Of a stretch of 64,000 bases of DNA, positions 22,644 through 33,423 are shown one piece after another. Numbering within the stretch: the stretch's first letter is position 1; every line of letters starts with the position of its first letter. The notes under the pieces are model-generated. The model was given only the letters and a program-made list of their open reading frames with translations. It made no database searches and was not told the DNA's origin. This DNA comes from Branchinecta lynchi. Its lineage: Eukaryota > Arthropoda > Branchiopoda > Anostraca > Branchinectidae. The stretch spans positions 7,766,849 through 7,830,848 of the forward strand of contig JAKZAP010000001.1 in the NCBI GenBank assembly GCA_023053575.1. The letters are read 5' to 3'. The position numbers and the translations under genes were made by a program.

Positions 22644-23341
22644 AAAATCGACCACCTAAAGAATCTTCTTTTATACCATCTATCAAGTTTCACTCGAATC
22701 TGAGCATTTTTTGGAAGTTCCGGTACCCCCCCCCCCCCCTCCCACCAACGTTGTCGGATCCGGTTCGGGCCCAAAATATGTCATCTAGGGTATGTGTTCT
22801 CTCTATGTTCCATGTTTCATTTAAACTGATGCACTCGTTTGACCCCTATGCGAGCCTCAAAGTTTCCGGAAATCTCCATCTACTCCCTCTACTGTGGTCG
22901 AACAGGACTTGAAAACATAAACGTCGTATCTCTTAATTCCCTGTTCCTGTCCATCAAGTTTTACTGAAATTGGAGCATAGCCTATCTGCAAGTTTCCAGT
23001 ACCCCCCCCCTACCTTGGCCGAATCCGGCCCGGACGCCAAATAACAAATCTAGGCCGCATAAACTCGGCACTGTCGAATTTGCATCTCATCCGTTTGGTT
23101 TTTGTGCATGTCAAAAGTCCCCCCACCAAATCCCCTGATCGTGGTCGCATATGGTTCCAACGCATGTTTTACATGTCGAGGCCATCGATTCGTATCACCC
23201 ATTAAGTTTCACTCGAATGAGACCACTCGTTCGCAATTTATAGAAGTCAATTTCCATATTTCTCTTCTCTTGCTCCCCAAAAAATGCTCGGATCTAGGAA
23301 TGGAAGTTTCCGGGGGTATGTTGTGTTAGGTTCTTAAGTCA

Positions 23342-24013
23342 TGTTAAGAGGATGGACGAGTGGAGGCGAGGTTTAATGAAGATAAGGCTCCTGGGGTGTG
23401 GGCTGAAGACATTCTGACACCGTAGGTGCCCACTAGCCCCAGGACCAGTCAGGAAACCGGACAAAAGAGACAAGGGAAAGTCTCAGGGAATTCTATAGCT
23501 CAGCCGCAGTCAATCCAGAAATCCCTAATCAAGCTGGTTCACACATCCTAGCGAAGCTGGAATTCACATATCCAGTCAAGCCCGAGGCCTACTAGCCGAG
23601 ATGGACCATAACGTCTATAGTTAATTTATCTATGTAAATCGTGTACAAGAGTGTGACACATATAATATAGCACTAATGGGTCCCTAACTAAATATGTAAA
23701 CTGGTTCTTACCATAAATTATAATACAGAGTAACGGAGGTCTTACTCCGACCAAGGATGAAAGAGAACTACTTTTGGCTGCCGATTCATTACGCAGCCAA
23801 AATACTTAGAATGAAATGGATCAAAGCCTGACCTCGGATTAGCGAGCAGCTAACTGAAGCTAGGATAAAGACCGAGTGACCTATTGTCACGATGCCGGGA
23901 AATTAATGATGGTGATGGAAACCGAAGAGATATATAGAAAAGTAGGCGATAGATGGAGGGAATAACTAGGAGGACTATTGCAGAGCAAAGTGCTATGGGA
24001 TGTCTCCATAACA
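23342..24013 (-). repeat. 3' LTR of the Ty3/Gypsy element
   Basis: The 672-bp repeat matches 33528-34199 except at 23660 and 23662. It is preceded, in element orientation, by the polypurine tract at 24016-24027. Confidence 0.95.
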
Positions 24014-25187
24014 CACCTCCCCCCCTTGGGCAGAGTGGTGTACGGGCAACAAAAGAGTCTACAATGTTTCCATTCCAGCCCCACCTACTAACATACCATC
24101 GATAGCTAAGCCATCGCGGCAACCCAGGTTTCTGACAGAGGGGGCAATCAAATAAGTGTGAAAAATCAAAGCCCACTCTCTGTTCAGTTAGTTCAGGGTC
24201 CTTTATTGAGCTTCAGTCCTACTGACCTTACCCTGACCACACGAACCAAACCAAAACAAATATAAAATGCGAAATAAAGGCAGAATTAATATTTGAAGCG
24301 TCGATGCCTTTAAGTTCTAAAATAAATTAGGGCTGGAAGAAACTTTAAAAAGGGATTATCAGGGAAATGTTGCCAGTACCACAACTCGTCCCAAAAGAGA
24401 AGTCTCTGAGATTTGTTAAAAATAGAAAATGGAAAAGGGGAAAACTAGGAGGAATTTGGGAGGAAAGGGAAAAAGAAAGGCCGCAATTTTAAAAATTACT
24501 CCAGTTAGCTGTCGCAACGACCTAAGGTAAGACCTTGATGCAAAAAAAACTTGAAGTAGAAATGGGGGAGGTCCTACGCACTCTAAGCCGCAAAATAAAG
24601 CACTAAAGGTAAGGGCACGCAAGTACTGAAAGCGCAAAAGACAGGCGCAAAGCATTTTTAAGAATGATGGCCGAACACACGGCGTCAATATGATTTTTGA
24701 TAATATATACATTATGTGCATAAACTTAAGGCAATAAAGCGCGGAAAACAAAAGCTAGCGGTGGCCGACAAACGGCTTCAGTCAGATCGACCGAAAAGTT
24801 GAAGGAACTGCATGAAAAGCGCGGAAGCAGAAAAAGCAATGCTTAAAGGAACAGTGCAGTTATCGCAAGGACTAGCGAAGCGAAACCGAAATCAACATAT
24901 GTACAAAAGCGACTTTAAAGAGGGCCTACACAATTAAACTATGAAGGGGGGGGGGGGCGAACATATATATACCTAACCGGAAATATTTATAGTCGCACTT
25001 GCGAGCGGGAAAACGCGGACCTAACACTCCTACCTAAATATTTACATTTCCACTTGGCTGTCGTGGTGTCCAGTCCAGATGATACGGATTGATGGAGGTG
25101 GATTTGGAGGATTTGACTAGTGATGGGTGTTGAGTTGATGGTGGAATAGTTGTTGGTTTAGAGCTGGAAATGGCGTTGTTGATGACT
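24014..25187 (-). other. 3' non-coding region of the Ty3/Gypsy element, no env
   Basis: This stretch between the integrase stop and the 3' LTR holds only a 111-codon frame (24416-24751) of low-complexity hydrophobic composition. I do not consider it a gene. AATAAA on the minus strand at about 24200-24206 is a possible polyadenylation signal. A run of 12 or so G residues lies at about 24945. Confidence 0.6.
24016..24027 (-). other. polypurine tract
   Basis: On the minus strand AAGGGGGGGAGG lies two bases before the 3' LTR. Such tracts prime plus-strand DNA synthesis in retroelements. Confidence 0.85.
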
Positions 25188-27719
25188 CTACGAGCTTGTA
25201 TCGCTGGAGTGAGGATACGTAGTAGAGTAGGTTCTTCCTTTCTTAGTTGATTGTTGCGGGTAAGTTGGTTTGGTGGCTTTAGGTCGTGGCACATCGTGTG
25301 AGCGGGACCGTGATGCGGTACGGAAGTCGGCGGACTGGTACCGATCTGGTGGTCTCTGCAGGCGGTTGGATTTCCGGAGGGGAAGGGTAAGCTCGACCCG
25401 TGGAGGGGAGACAGGAGAATGAGCGTCTGGAGCGCCGGGTGAGGAGGGCGGATACGGATGGCAAGGCGTGCGTGTCATAGGTGGCGTAGTGACGTGCAAG
25501 GTTGGCGGCGTCGGTGGCGTGACGTACAAGGTTGGTGGCGTTGGTGGCGTGATGATGACTGTCGGGGGCGTCGACGGCGGTACGGGCTCCGTTGGCGGCG
25601 TTGGCGATGTGAGTTGTCCCATCGGTGGCGCTGTGACGCTCGGAGACGCTGGGACCTCAACGCCGTTGCTTCTTCTGTCGCTACCTGCGTGCCGTGCGGA
25701 AAAGTCGTGACAGAAAATTTCGTCGGAGATTTCAGATAGAGAATTTGAACTAGATTCGGATGGCTCTGAAATAAAAGTTAGCTGATAGAGGTCCGACTGG
25801 TTTGGGTTGAACTTGAAATTTCTGAATTTGCTTTCTGATATTTTAGGTGTGCTAGGAGTTGAATTTGAAAATGAGTGCTGTACCGGGACTGAGAGTCGGT
25901 CCGGCAAGCTTGCGTAAGTAGTATTCGAAGCATTGATAAACTCAAAATCGTTAGTCACAAGGGACAGTGACGGACTTGAGATTTGACTATCTGAACTGAG
26001 GTTATTAGAAGAAACGGCACGGGGCAGCGACTGGCGAGGGTCCACCAGCGGCGACGACACCTGCAAGAGAAAAGATGCCTGCTCGGAGGGACACTCCGGC
26101 GTTAATGGCCGGGGCCAATCGCTTCTCATAGTATCAGCTTGCTCGGTATACTCGATTTGGTAAGGGGAATAAGAAAGGAAAGTGCTGTTCTGGGGAGGGA
26201 GAGTGGTAGGGGTTATTGAGGCGGGCCTTAACACCGGCGCCTCGCAAAAGACAGTTGTCTCGAGAAGATTTGACTCACTGTCAAAATGTGGCGGCGCACG
26301 AGGGCACATTGGTGCTTCTGCCGTTGGTCGTAGTAAGAAAGATTCTGGGATAGGGTTGTCGAGGTGGCAATAATTCGAGGCCCTTGGTGTTTGCGGCAGA
26401 AGTAGAGGCGCGTTACACAGCGCTGCCAAGTCCAACGGTACTGAACATGGAGCAGATTGCTCCGTAATCGTTGCGATTGGGGGTAAAACCTGGCGTTCAC
26501 TAGCCAGCACGGCAGGCAAATTTGTCGATTCAACCTTGGGTTCTAATACCCATGGGGATCTTAACCTAGATCCCTCCAAACGGTCAAAATGGACGACCTG
26601 CGTCTTTGATCCGAACTTTTGGATCTCATAATTCCGGCCTTCATTCATAACGCGAATAACGCGGTATGGTCCATCTGCGCGCTCTTTACGAAGTTTTGAA
26701 CCTATACCAGGGGCAGGGGGGACTTTGAGAAAAACAATATCACCAGGCCTATGTGGGGTGAATTTTTCGCAATCTTTATCGTACTGGGATTTCTGCTTAT
26801 GTTTTGAAACATGAATATTGGCAGAAATCTGGTCATGTGCTATTTTCATTCTGTTTAGGATCTCAGATTTGTAGTTCTCCATAGAATCATAAAACAGGCG
26901 ACGTGGTGCCACATCGAAAAGGGAAGGCATGGGATCACGCAAAAACATAGCATAAAACGGGGTCTCCTTAGTAGACACGTTATGTGCGGTATTCAACCAA
27001 AATATCGCAAACGGCAAGTGTTCGTCCCAGTCATCTCGACTGGGGGAGAGGTACTGGGAAAGAATGTCTTTCACAGTCCGGTGCATTCTCTCGACCTGGC
27101 CGTTGCAATTTGGACGGAAAGAAGTAGTGGTGAGGTGGTGCATGCTCATGACTTTCATAATTTCTTCAAACATTTTTGATGTGAAATTAGAGCCTCGATC
27201 TGTTAAAATCTGGCTCGGAAAACCATGAGGGAGAAATACTTTTTCGATTAAAGCCCGGGCGACAACATGAGTTTGTTGGTTTGGGAGGGGAATGCCGAAC
27301 ATGAATTTTGTGAAATGACAGCAAACTGTCAAAATAACGGAATTGTCATTACGGCTTCTTGGGAGGGGGCCAACAATATCGATGGAGACAAGCTCCATAG
27401 GGCCAGATGGAACCGGGATTATACCTAGCGGGGCTATGGGAGTCCTATTGGGGACCTTACGTTTCAGACAGTCGACACATACTGAAACGTGATGTCGGGC
27501 CCTAGTGTACATGTTGGGGAACCACACGGAAAATCTCATTTTGTGGAGCATTTTGGAAAGACCAAAATGTCCAGAAAAGGCATGAAAATGTTCCAAGACC
27601 TGGGGCACAAGACTGTCAGGGATAACAGGCACGACGTGAACCATGTCACGGTACGTAGCAGAAGGTGAAAAAAATAAAACACAAAATTTCATCTTCAACA
27701 CAAAAGACACTTCTTTCAA
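25188..27719 (-). CDS. pol: pol part 2: integrase with a long C-terminal extension
   Basis: The frame has 843 codons; true homology begins near residue 17. The HHCC zinc domain uses His46, His51, Cys81 and Cys84. The catalytic core is Asp114 (SIDIVG), Asp174 (LTDRGSNF) and Glu210 (GQVERMH), with 35 residues between the last two, the classic D,D(35)E. A GPY/F-like module follows (GPYRVI at 349-354, VVHFDRL at 375-381). The remaining 440 or so residues are unusual: Pro/Ser/Thr-rich, with PPTPPT repeats at about 706-747 and an LRKSNRLQRPPDRY motif at about 781-794. The protein would insert the DNA copy into the chromosome. It is out of register with part 1 by one base at a T run, which may be a mutation, an assembly error or a programmed site. 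Confidence 0.93.
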   Translation of the reverse strand: MKEVSFVLKMKFCVLFFSPSATYRDMVHVVPVIPDSLVPQVLEHFHAFSGHFGLSKMLHKMRFSVWFPNMYTRARHHVSVCVDCLKRKVPNRTPIAPLGIIPVPSGPMELVSIDIVGPLPRSRNDNSVILTVCCHFTKFMFGIPLPNQQTHVVARALIEKVFLPHGFPSQILTDRGSNFTSKMFEEIMKVMSMHHLTTTSFRPNCNGQVERMHRTVKDILSQYLSPSRDDWDEHLPFAIFWLNTAHNVSTKETPFYAMFLRDPMPSLFDVAPRRLFYDSMENYKSEILNRMKIAHDQISANIHVSKHKQKSQYDKDCEKFTPHRPGDIVFLKVPPAPGIGSKLRKERADGPYRVIRVMNEGRNYEIQKFGSKTQVVHFDRLEGSRLRSPWVLEPKVESTNLPAVLASERQVLPPIATITEQSAPCSVPLDLAALCNAPLLLPQTPRASNYCHLDNPIPESFLLRPTAEAPMCPRAPPHFDSESNLLETTVFCEAPVLRPASITPTTLPPQNSTFLSYSPYQIEYTEQADTMRSDWPRPLTPECPSEQASFLLQVSSPLVDPRQSLPRAVSSNNLSSDSQISSPSLSLVTNDFEFINASNTTYASLPDRLSVPVQHSFSNSTPSTPKISESKFRNFKFNPNQSDLYQLTFISEPSESSSNSLSEISDEIFCHDFSARHAGSDRRSNGVEVPASPSVTAPPMGQLTSPTPPTEPVPPSTPPTVIITPPTPPTLYVTPPTPPTLHVTTPPMTRTPCHPYPPSSPGAPDAHSPVSPPRVELTLPLRKSNRLQRPPDRYQSADFRTASRSRSHDVPRPKATKPTYPQQSTKKGRTYSTTYPHSSDTSS

Positions 27720-30057
27720 GTATAGAGTAATCGGGAGGGAGCTCTGCTGTGCCTGCTAAACGCTGAACCATTCCTTTACAGAATATATCACCAGACTGTG
27801 CCCTTCGAATTCCATCTAAACCTATCTCTTGGGGAAGTTCAGATAGCTGAACAACATTCACCAAGGGTTGGGGGTCAGTTTTCTCGCCTACTGGAGCTTC
27901 TACCAGGCGGGATAACGCATCTACGAACATTTCCTTGCCTGGCATGTAATCGACACGAAAAGTGTACTCCTGAAGCTCCAGGCAAATCCTAGCCAATTTT
28001 CCGTTAGGGCAGTCCATGAAAGGCAAGGCTTTCAAGGGCTGATGGTCCGTTCGGACCAGAAAGGGTTTAGACACTAAGTAATGTCTATACTTCTTCACAA
28101 ACTCCCAAAGGGCTACAGCTTCCCTTTTGGTCGTGGAATATCTTTGTTCGACTGGGGAAAGAACGCGACTGGCATATGCTATGGCTCTCTCTTGCCCATT
28201 CTGGACCTGAGAAAGACAAGCGCCTATGGCAAAACCGGAACTGTCACATGTGAGAATGAATTCGGATCCCTCAAAATCGGGATACGAGAGGATAGGCTCT
28301 GAAAGTAAACTGCTTCGCAGTGTCTCAAAGGCCGTGATCTGGGGTTCAGAAAATTCAAAGGCCCGACCCTTACGTGTCAAATCAGAAAGAGGTTTTGCAA
28401 TCTTTGCAAACCCGTCAACAAATTTGCGAAAATAGCTTAGCAATGCTAGGCTGGACCTCAATTCCGCAATATTTTGGGGATAACGGAGGTTTTTAACCGC
28501 AGAAAGTTTGTCGGGATCCGGCTGGATACCGTCCGCAGAGATCACGTGGCCTAAAAAGGTAAGCTTGGGGACGCAAAATTCACATTTGGAGGGTTTGAGC
28601 TTTAGGTTGTGGTCACGGAACCGGGTAAAAACTTCTCGAAGGACAGAAAAATGCTCACGGTGGTCTTTGGTGCCCACGCCCGTATCATCCAACATGGCAA
28701 ACGTATTTAACCCCAAAATATCACGAAGAACAATTTCTATCATCCGCTCGCAAGTGGCTGGGGCATTAGAGAGACCGAAACCCATGCGGCGATATTGGTA
28801 TAGACCGAAGGGAGTATTAATGGCAGTTTTCTCGCGATGTGGAGGGTGGACGCTGGTTTGGAGGAAACCTTGTACGAGATCCATCTTTGAAAAAACCGTG
28901 AAGCCATGCATTCTGTCAAGGATGTCATCGATACGTGGAAGGGAATAACTATCAAACTTAGTTATTTTGTTCAAACGCCGGTAATCGTTCACAAGCCGAT
29001 ATGAACCATCCTTTTTCTTAACTAGAGATACTGGTGAAGCCCAGGGGCTGCAACTCTCTTCTAAAACACCCTGTCGGAGCATGGCTTCAACTCGTGTTTT
29101 CAGTTCACTTTGCAGTTGGATAGGTACTCGGTAGGGGCGTTGGCGGATGGGGGGGTGGTCACCGGTCTCGATGCGATGGGTGACAACAGTACAGTCGCCC
29201 AAATCATCATCAGACCTGGCAAAAATGGTCCGGAATTCCCACAATATGTCTTCCATTTCAGTCTTATAAGTGGGGGGAATGTGATCAAGTGGAAAATTTT
29301 TCAGGTAATCATCCCTCGAAATGTCGCTCCATCCGATTTTTACAGAGTTTACCATTGACTCGAACAATGGTTCGACCAGGTCGTTAACCAGATCAGAAGC
29401 GGTTGCATCGGAGGGGAGGGGGTCAATCGAGAGGAGGGATAGGTCACCTTTCCGTACTCGTACTTTCGTCAGAGAATGGTTCTCTGCGATAAATACGACA
29501 GTACCATCTGGGGAAATAGGGACCAACTGTGGAAGAACCATAATATTTCGGGCTTGTAAAGCTTCATTGCCCTCAATCAATATGTTTTTCGTACCCGTGG
29601 GTAGGCCTAAAACACTGCAACTAATGGGTCTTGCATAATGCGGTCTTATGCGGTAAGCGCACTTCGACGGGACTAATTTTTCTCCGATACCTATACTACA
29701 AACTCTAGGTTCCCTTGTCGAAGGCTGGGACTGACCAGGGAATTTGAGGGAGAAAATATCGGTGGTTGGGTCTAACATCAATCCTGTGGACCGAATGAAC
29801 GGCCGGCCGACCAAAGCACCGAAACATAGCCTAGGGATCACCAAAAATTTCTCCACAAACGTTCGACCTAATAAAGAAAATTGTACAGTAACCTCGGAGG
29901 TGACTGTAAGCGGACCACACAATGTAGACGCTGAAATGCATGTTTTCGATCGGTCAATGATGCAGCTCTGAATATTCGCAGCAGTATCCTCAGACATGAG
30001 GTTGCACTCGGCACCGGTATCGTACAAAGTCTTGACACGGTAAGTCCCAAAACACAA
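27646..30057 (-). CDS. pol: pol part 1: protease, reverse transcriptase, RNase H
   Basis: There are 803 codons as counted from a TTG at 30055-30057; the same frame is open further upstream across the gag stop. The aspartic protease active site is LYDTGAE (DTG at 13-15). RT motifs are LVNDYRRLN (355-363), FSKMDL with catalytic Asp393, FGLSNAP (427-433) and AMLDD (454-458). RNase H residues are Asp605 (TCDSS), Glu646, Asp671 (RTDHQPL) and Asp713 (VDALSR). The protein copies the RNA genome into DNA in the particle. The frame ends at 27646, just past a run of seven T residues (minus strand), and the integrase frame overlaps it by about 70 bp in another register. AMLDD departs from the usual YxDD/FxDD but keeps both Asp residues. 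Confidence 0.93.
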   Translation of the reverse strand: MCFGTYRVKTLYDTGAECNLMSEDTAANIQSCIIDRSKTCISASTLCGPLTVTSEVTVQFSLLGRTFVEKFLVIPRLCFGALVGRPFIRSTGLMLDPTTDIFSLKFPGQSQPSTREPRVCSIGIGEKLVPSKCAYRIRPHYARPISCSVLGLPTGTKNILIEGNEALQARNIMVLPQLVPISPDGTVVFIAENHSLTKVRVRKGDLSLLSIDPLPSDATASDLVNDLVEPLFESMVNSVKIGWSDISRDDYLKNFPLDHIPPTYKTEMEDILWEFRTIFARSDDDLGDCTVVTHRIETGDHPPIRQRPYRVPIQLQSELKTRVEAMLRQGVLEESCSPWASPVSLVKKKDGSYRLVNDYRRLNKITKFDSYSLPRIDDILDRMHGFTVFSKMDLVQGFLQTSVHPPHREKTAINTPFGLYQYRRMGFGLSNAPATCERMIEIVLRDILGLNTFAMLDDTGVGTKDHREHFSVLREVFTRFRDHNLKLKPSKCEFCVPKLTFLGHVISADGIQPDPDKLSAVKNLRYPQNIAELRSSLALLSYFRKFVDGFAKIAKPLSDLTRKGRAFEFSEPQITAFETLRSSLLSEPILSYPDFEGSEFILTCDSSGFAIGACLSQVQNGQERAIAYASRVLSPVEQRYSTTKREAVALWEFVKKYRHYLVSKPFLVRTDHQPLKALPFMDCPNGKLARICLELQEYTFRVDYMPGKEMFVDALSRLVEAPVGEKTDPQPLVNVVQLSELPQEIGLDGIRRAQSGDIFCKGMVQRLAGTAELPPDYSILERSVFCVEDEILCFIFFTFCYVP

Positions 30058-30125
30058 ATTTACAAAAGACGGATTTGAACTGCCCTGTACCGTGCAAACT
30101 AAACAAGACTCAGGAGGAGAGTGCT

Positions 30126-31523
30126 CTAGCCTAAACGAGGGTTTTGCGACCTGTTCGGGCCTCTCATTAGGCTGGGCGAATAAGGGACATTGTGGCGCGG
30201 GTTCTGGAACCGGTATTGGTGTGGGGTAGAAGGACCGGTCCGTCGCGGAGCCCCAAAGTAGCGCGGACCTTGCATGTTTCCCTGGTTAAAAGGGCGAAAA
30301 CCGCGGGCTTTGTCCGGGCACCATTTTTCTTCGTGACCGACACGCAAGCAAAAATCACAAATTGGCTGGTCTCCAAAGGACCTCGAAGATGTAGGCGCGG
30401 CAGGTCTTTCATTTCCGGGAAGAGTAGTTACAGTGTCGGCTTTGACGGTATAAATCGATCGTGACTGGGAAAGTGCCGCCTCATGGTAATCCCTGGCTGA
30501 GCGGTCAGCCCTAACCTGTCGCAAAACCTCTATTGCCTGTGGCAGACTAGTCAGGCTCCTTCTTTTTACCTCATCATAGTAAGGGACGGGGAGGCCTCTG
30601 ATGAATTCGGTCAAGTAGACCCTAAGAACCTCACTCTTCGTCCTGTCAGCCGGAGTATAAGAGTAACGCAAATCCAAAGACTTTTGAATCAACTGACCAT
30701 AAAGGTCAGGCGTCATGCTTTCCGGCTGATAAATCACTCGTTCCTCAGCCAGACGAAACTCCTCCTCCCTGCCCCGACAGCGGAGCTGGAGGGAAGCTTC
30801 GAATGCTGCCCATGAAACTTTCTGTAGAGCGTCCAAACTTTCAACCCAACTGGTCAACGGTGAAACCAGCCGAGAAGAAAGGATTGCGAACTGCTCTGGC
30901 CATGCAACAACTCCACAAAAAGAAAATTTGTGTCGTGCTTGCTCAAGCCAGGATGCCGCGCTTGTTTCCCCGTTGAAAGTAGGGATTTCTTTGGCTATCT
31001 CTAGCTTAAGCCGTAGCCGAGCTAGAGTGACTTCTGGGTTTTCTTCCCGAGCCAGTGGATCGTTGAAAACAATTAAGTCTTGGTGAGCCGGCTGGGGTGG
31101 CGCTGGGTTCGGGTTTATGGCAGGGGCATAGGGACGACAGTTGGGCATCGTATCAAATGATGGTTGAGGAGGAGACGGTCGGGTATGAATAAACTGTTGG
31201 GAATATTGTTGGGGACCGTAAAAGGATGTTTGGGGTAAATACATGGTGGTTGGGTGGGTGGGGACTTGTTGTGCATAAAAGTGGTCATGGTATTCTTGTG
31301 GTTGGTGAAAATCAGCTCGATGGGCCGGGTATTGGTAGGCGGGATATTGCGGTACTTGTGGTCGGTAATCAGGCATACACTGAGACCACCGAGACAAAGG
31401 TTCTGCCGGAGGATTGTCAAATTGTTGCGAACATTCATCTTCAAAAAATAACCGAGATGCGAGGGGTCGCGATGTCTGGGGTCGAGGGGCAGGGAAACGA
31501 GAAGGATCAAAAAAGTTTTCCAT
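30126..31523 (-). CDS. gag: gag polyprotein of the Ty3/Gypsy element
   Basis: The frame encodes 465 residues starting MENFFDPSRF. The first 170 residues are rich in Pro, Gln and Tyr. The middle (about 165-350) resembles a capsid/retrotransposon gag domain (EIPTFNGETSAASWLEQARH ... WAAFEASLQLRC). A single CCHC zinc knuckle, CDFCLRVGHEEKWC, lies at 389-402 and would bind the RNA genome. A basic, Arg/Asn-rich tail follows. Gag assembles the virus-like particle in the cytoplasm. It stops at TAG (30126-30128). The pol frame is open across this stop in the -1 frame, so pol is probably made by frameshifting. The frame is intact, which agrees with the young LTRs. Confidence 0.92.
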   Translation of the reverse strand: MENFFDPSRFPAPRPQTSRPLASRLFFEDECSQQFDNPPAEPLSRWSQCMPDYRPQVPQYPAYQYPAHRADFHQPQEYHDHFYAQQVPTHPTTMYLPQTSFYGPQQYSQQFIHTRPSPPQPSFDTMPNCRPYAPAINPNPAPPQPAHQDLIVFNDPLAREENPEVTLARLRLKLEIAKEIPTFNGETSAASWLEQARHKFSFCGVVAWPEQFAILSSRLVSPLTSWVESLDALQKVSWAAFEASLQLRCRGREEEFRLAEERVIYQPESMTPDLYGQLIQKSLDLRYSYTPADRTKSEVLRVYLTEFIRGLPVPYYDEVKRRSLTSLPQAIEVLRQVRADRSARDYHEAALSQSRSIYTVKADTVTTLPGNERPAAPTSSRSFGDQPICDFCLRVGHEEKWCPDKARGFRPFNQGNMQGPRYFGAPRRTGPSTPHQYRFQNPRHNVPYSPSLMRGPNRSQNPRLG

Positions 31524-32577
31524 TTCCGAGAAAAAAAAACGAGACCAGAATAATCAAGGGTATGAATGTCCGCAATAACAAAAACCAATCCAAATTGCCA
31601 AAAACACCAAAAATATTCGCTCAAAAATTCATGAGAGAAAGTTCTGACAAAAAAAAATATCGAAAAATGTGAAAATAACGCTTACAAAAATATATGGTTT
31701 ACAAAGACAATGGGAACAAGCTCGACTGGACGTGTAAACTCAGACTAAACTAAGACGCGGAACCAACTTGATATCTAACCAATGTTTTTACTTCATGAGG
31801 GAAAAAAAATATGTGGCATGAATTAATGGCATTAACCTTAAATTTATTATCAAAAGAAAATAGGCCAGAGGCTTCATGCGAAATCGCCGCATCCGGATGG
31901 CGAATAAACACACATACGCTAGATGGCGATCGAAACGCAAGAAAACCTGAAAAAAAAATGTGGTGGTGGGGGAGGGATGACAGAGGGAACGACTGGCGAA
32001 ACGCACACTACGTCTATGTGGCAAATTACTACACACATTTAGACCGAAACCAGTCGAAATTCGACGAAAATGTCACGAATGAAGTGCGATGTACATTCTT
32101 GAGAGAGTATCTATCTCCGCAAGAAAAATATACAAACAGATCACCACCAAACAAAAAAATAAACTGGCCGATAGGGGAATATGAAAAATTAAGGATAAGC
32201 CGAAAAAATGCCACAAATAAAAATACGACGTCCCTGAATCACTCCATAGGGCTTGAAAATAGTGCCATATATACAACGTCGAAAACGAAAGGCGAGAAAG
32301 GTTGATCTTATTCCGAATAACCATAACTTTCACGAAAAGAAAATTTTATGTCGGGGAACTAAACAGAATAATCGTCATGGAATAATCGCATGCAAAATTA
32401 CGTTTCCAGGTACGTGAAATATGAAATCATACGCGAATGCTAATTTATTAATGGTACCGCAAGCACGCATTGTCAGTGTTGAGAGCACTGATATAAAATA
32501 GACACGGCGAAATGACGCAATGATGTACCCCGGAGAATAAATTATTTTGCCGATGCGATGACGATTAACAGGATTTG

Positions 32578-33105
32578 CAGTCTGTGGCGCGAAAAACACT
32601 CACTTGACGACAGAAAATTCCTGAAAATGCGGGAGGGAGGGGGAAAGAAATTTCACAGTCGGTGGCGCGACACACACTCACATGTAGACTGCAAAATTCC
32701 TGAAAGGGGAAGAGGGCAGGAGAAAAGAAAATTCGCGGTCAGTGGCGCAAAATACACTCACATGTCGACCGGAAAAATCCTTAAAAGGGAAGGGGGAGGG
32801 ACAAGAAATTTCTCAATCAGTGGCGCGAAACACACTCACATATAGATCGGAAAATTCTTAAAACAAAAAAAAGTAGGAGGAAAGGGGGAACGAAAATTCC
32901 GTCAGTGGCGCGACACACACTCACATGTAGACCGGAAAATTCTTTAAAAAAAAAGTAGGAGGAAAGGGGGAACGAAAATTCAGTCAGTGGCGCGACACAC
33001 ACTCACATGTAGACCGGAAAATTCTTTAAAAAAAAAAGTAGGAGGAAAGGGGGAACGAAAATTCACAGTCAGTGGCGCGACACACACTCACATGGCGACC
33101 GGAAA
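32578..33105 (-). repeat. seven-unit minisatellite in the retrotransposon leader
   Basis: Units of about 75-85 bp each begin 'gtcagtggcgcgacacacac' followed by 'tcacatgtagaccgg', an A run and a G-rich purine block (GGAGGAAAGGGGGAACG). Units start near 32578, 32660, 32740, 32816, 32900, 32985 and 33070. The middle units are nearly identical and the outer ones diverged. It lies between primer site and gag, where packaging and translation signals usually sit. Confidence 0.85.
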
Positions 33106-33423
33106 AATCCAAAAAACTATACAAGGGAAAACAAAAACAAAAGGATAAACCCGACATAAATTAATTTTCATATGTGAAGAAAGCCGACGGAAATATCAAA
33201 GATCAAAAATGGAAAAACCTAAACCTACTTTTTTGTACTGGACTGACCGAGCTGAACCATAAAAAAAAATGTAATAAAATAAATAAGGGAGTTATTTTTA
33301 TTTTGCTAAATTAAAGGGTAGGGCGGGTGGGTGGAAAAAAAATTTAATTGTCGTGACTACGAACAAAAAATTTGGACGTGGGTCCTCCTTATTATGAGAA
33401 AATAAGGGCTTACAAAAGTAAAC

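Noticed and set aside
24416..24751. Possible env-like hydrophobic frame after integrase
   Set aside because: It has low-complexity Phe/Leu composition from A-rich sequence, with no signal peptide, cleavage site or cysteine pattern, so I call no envelope gene.
31811..32305. 164-codon plus-strand frame in the retrotransposon leader
   Set aside because: It is antisense to the element, rich in Lys/Asn/Thr, and overlapped by several frames on both strands; no domain is seen.
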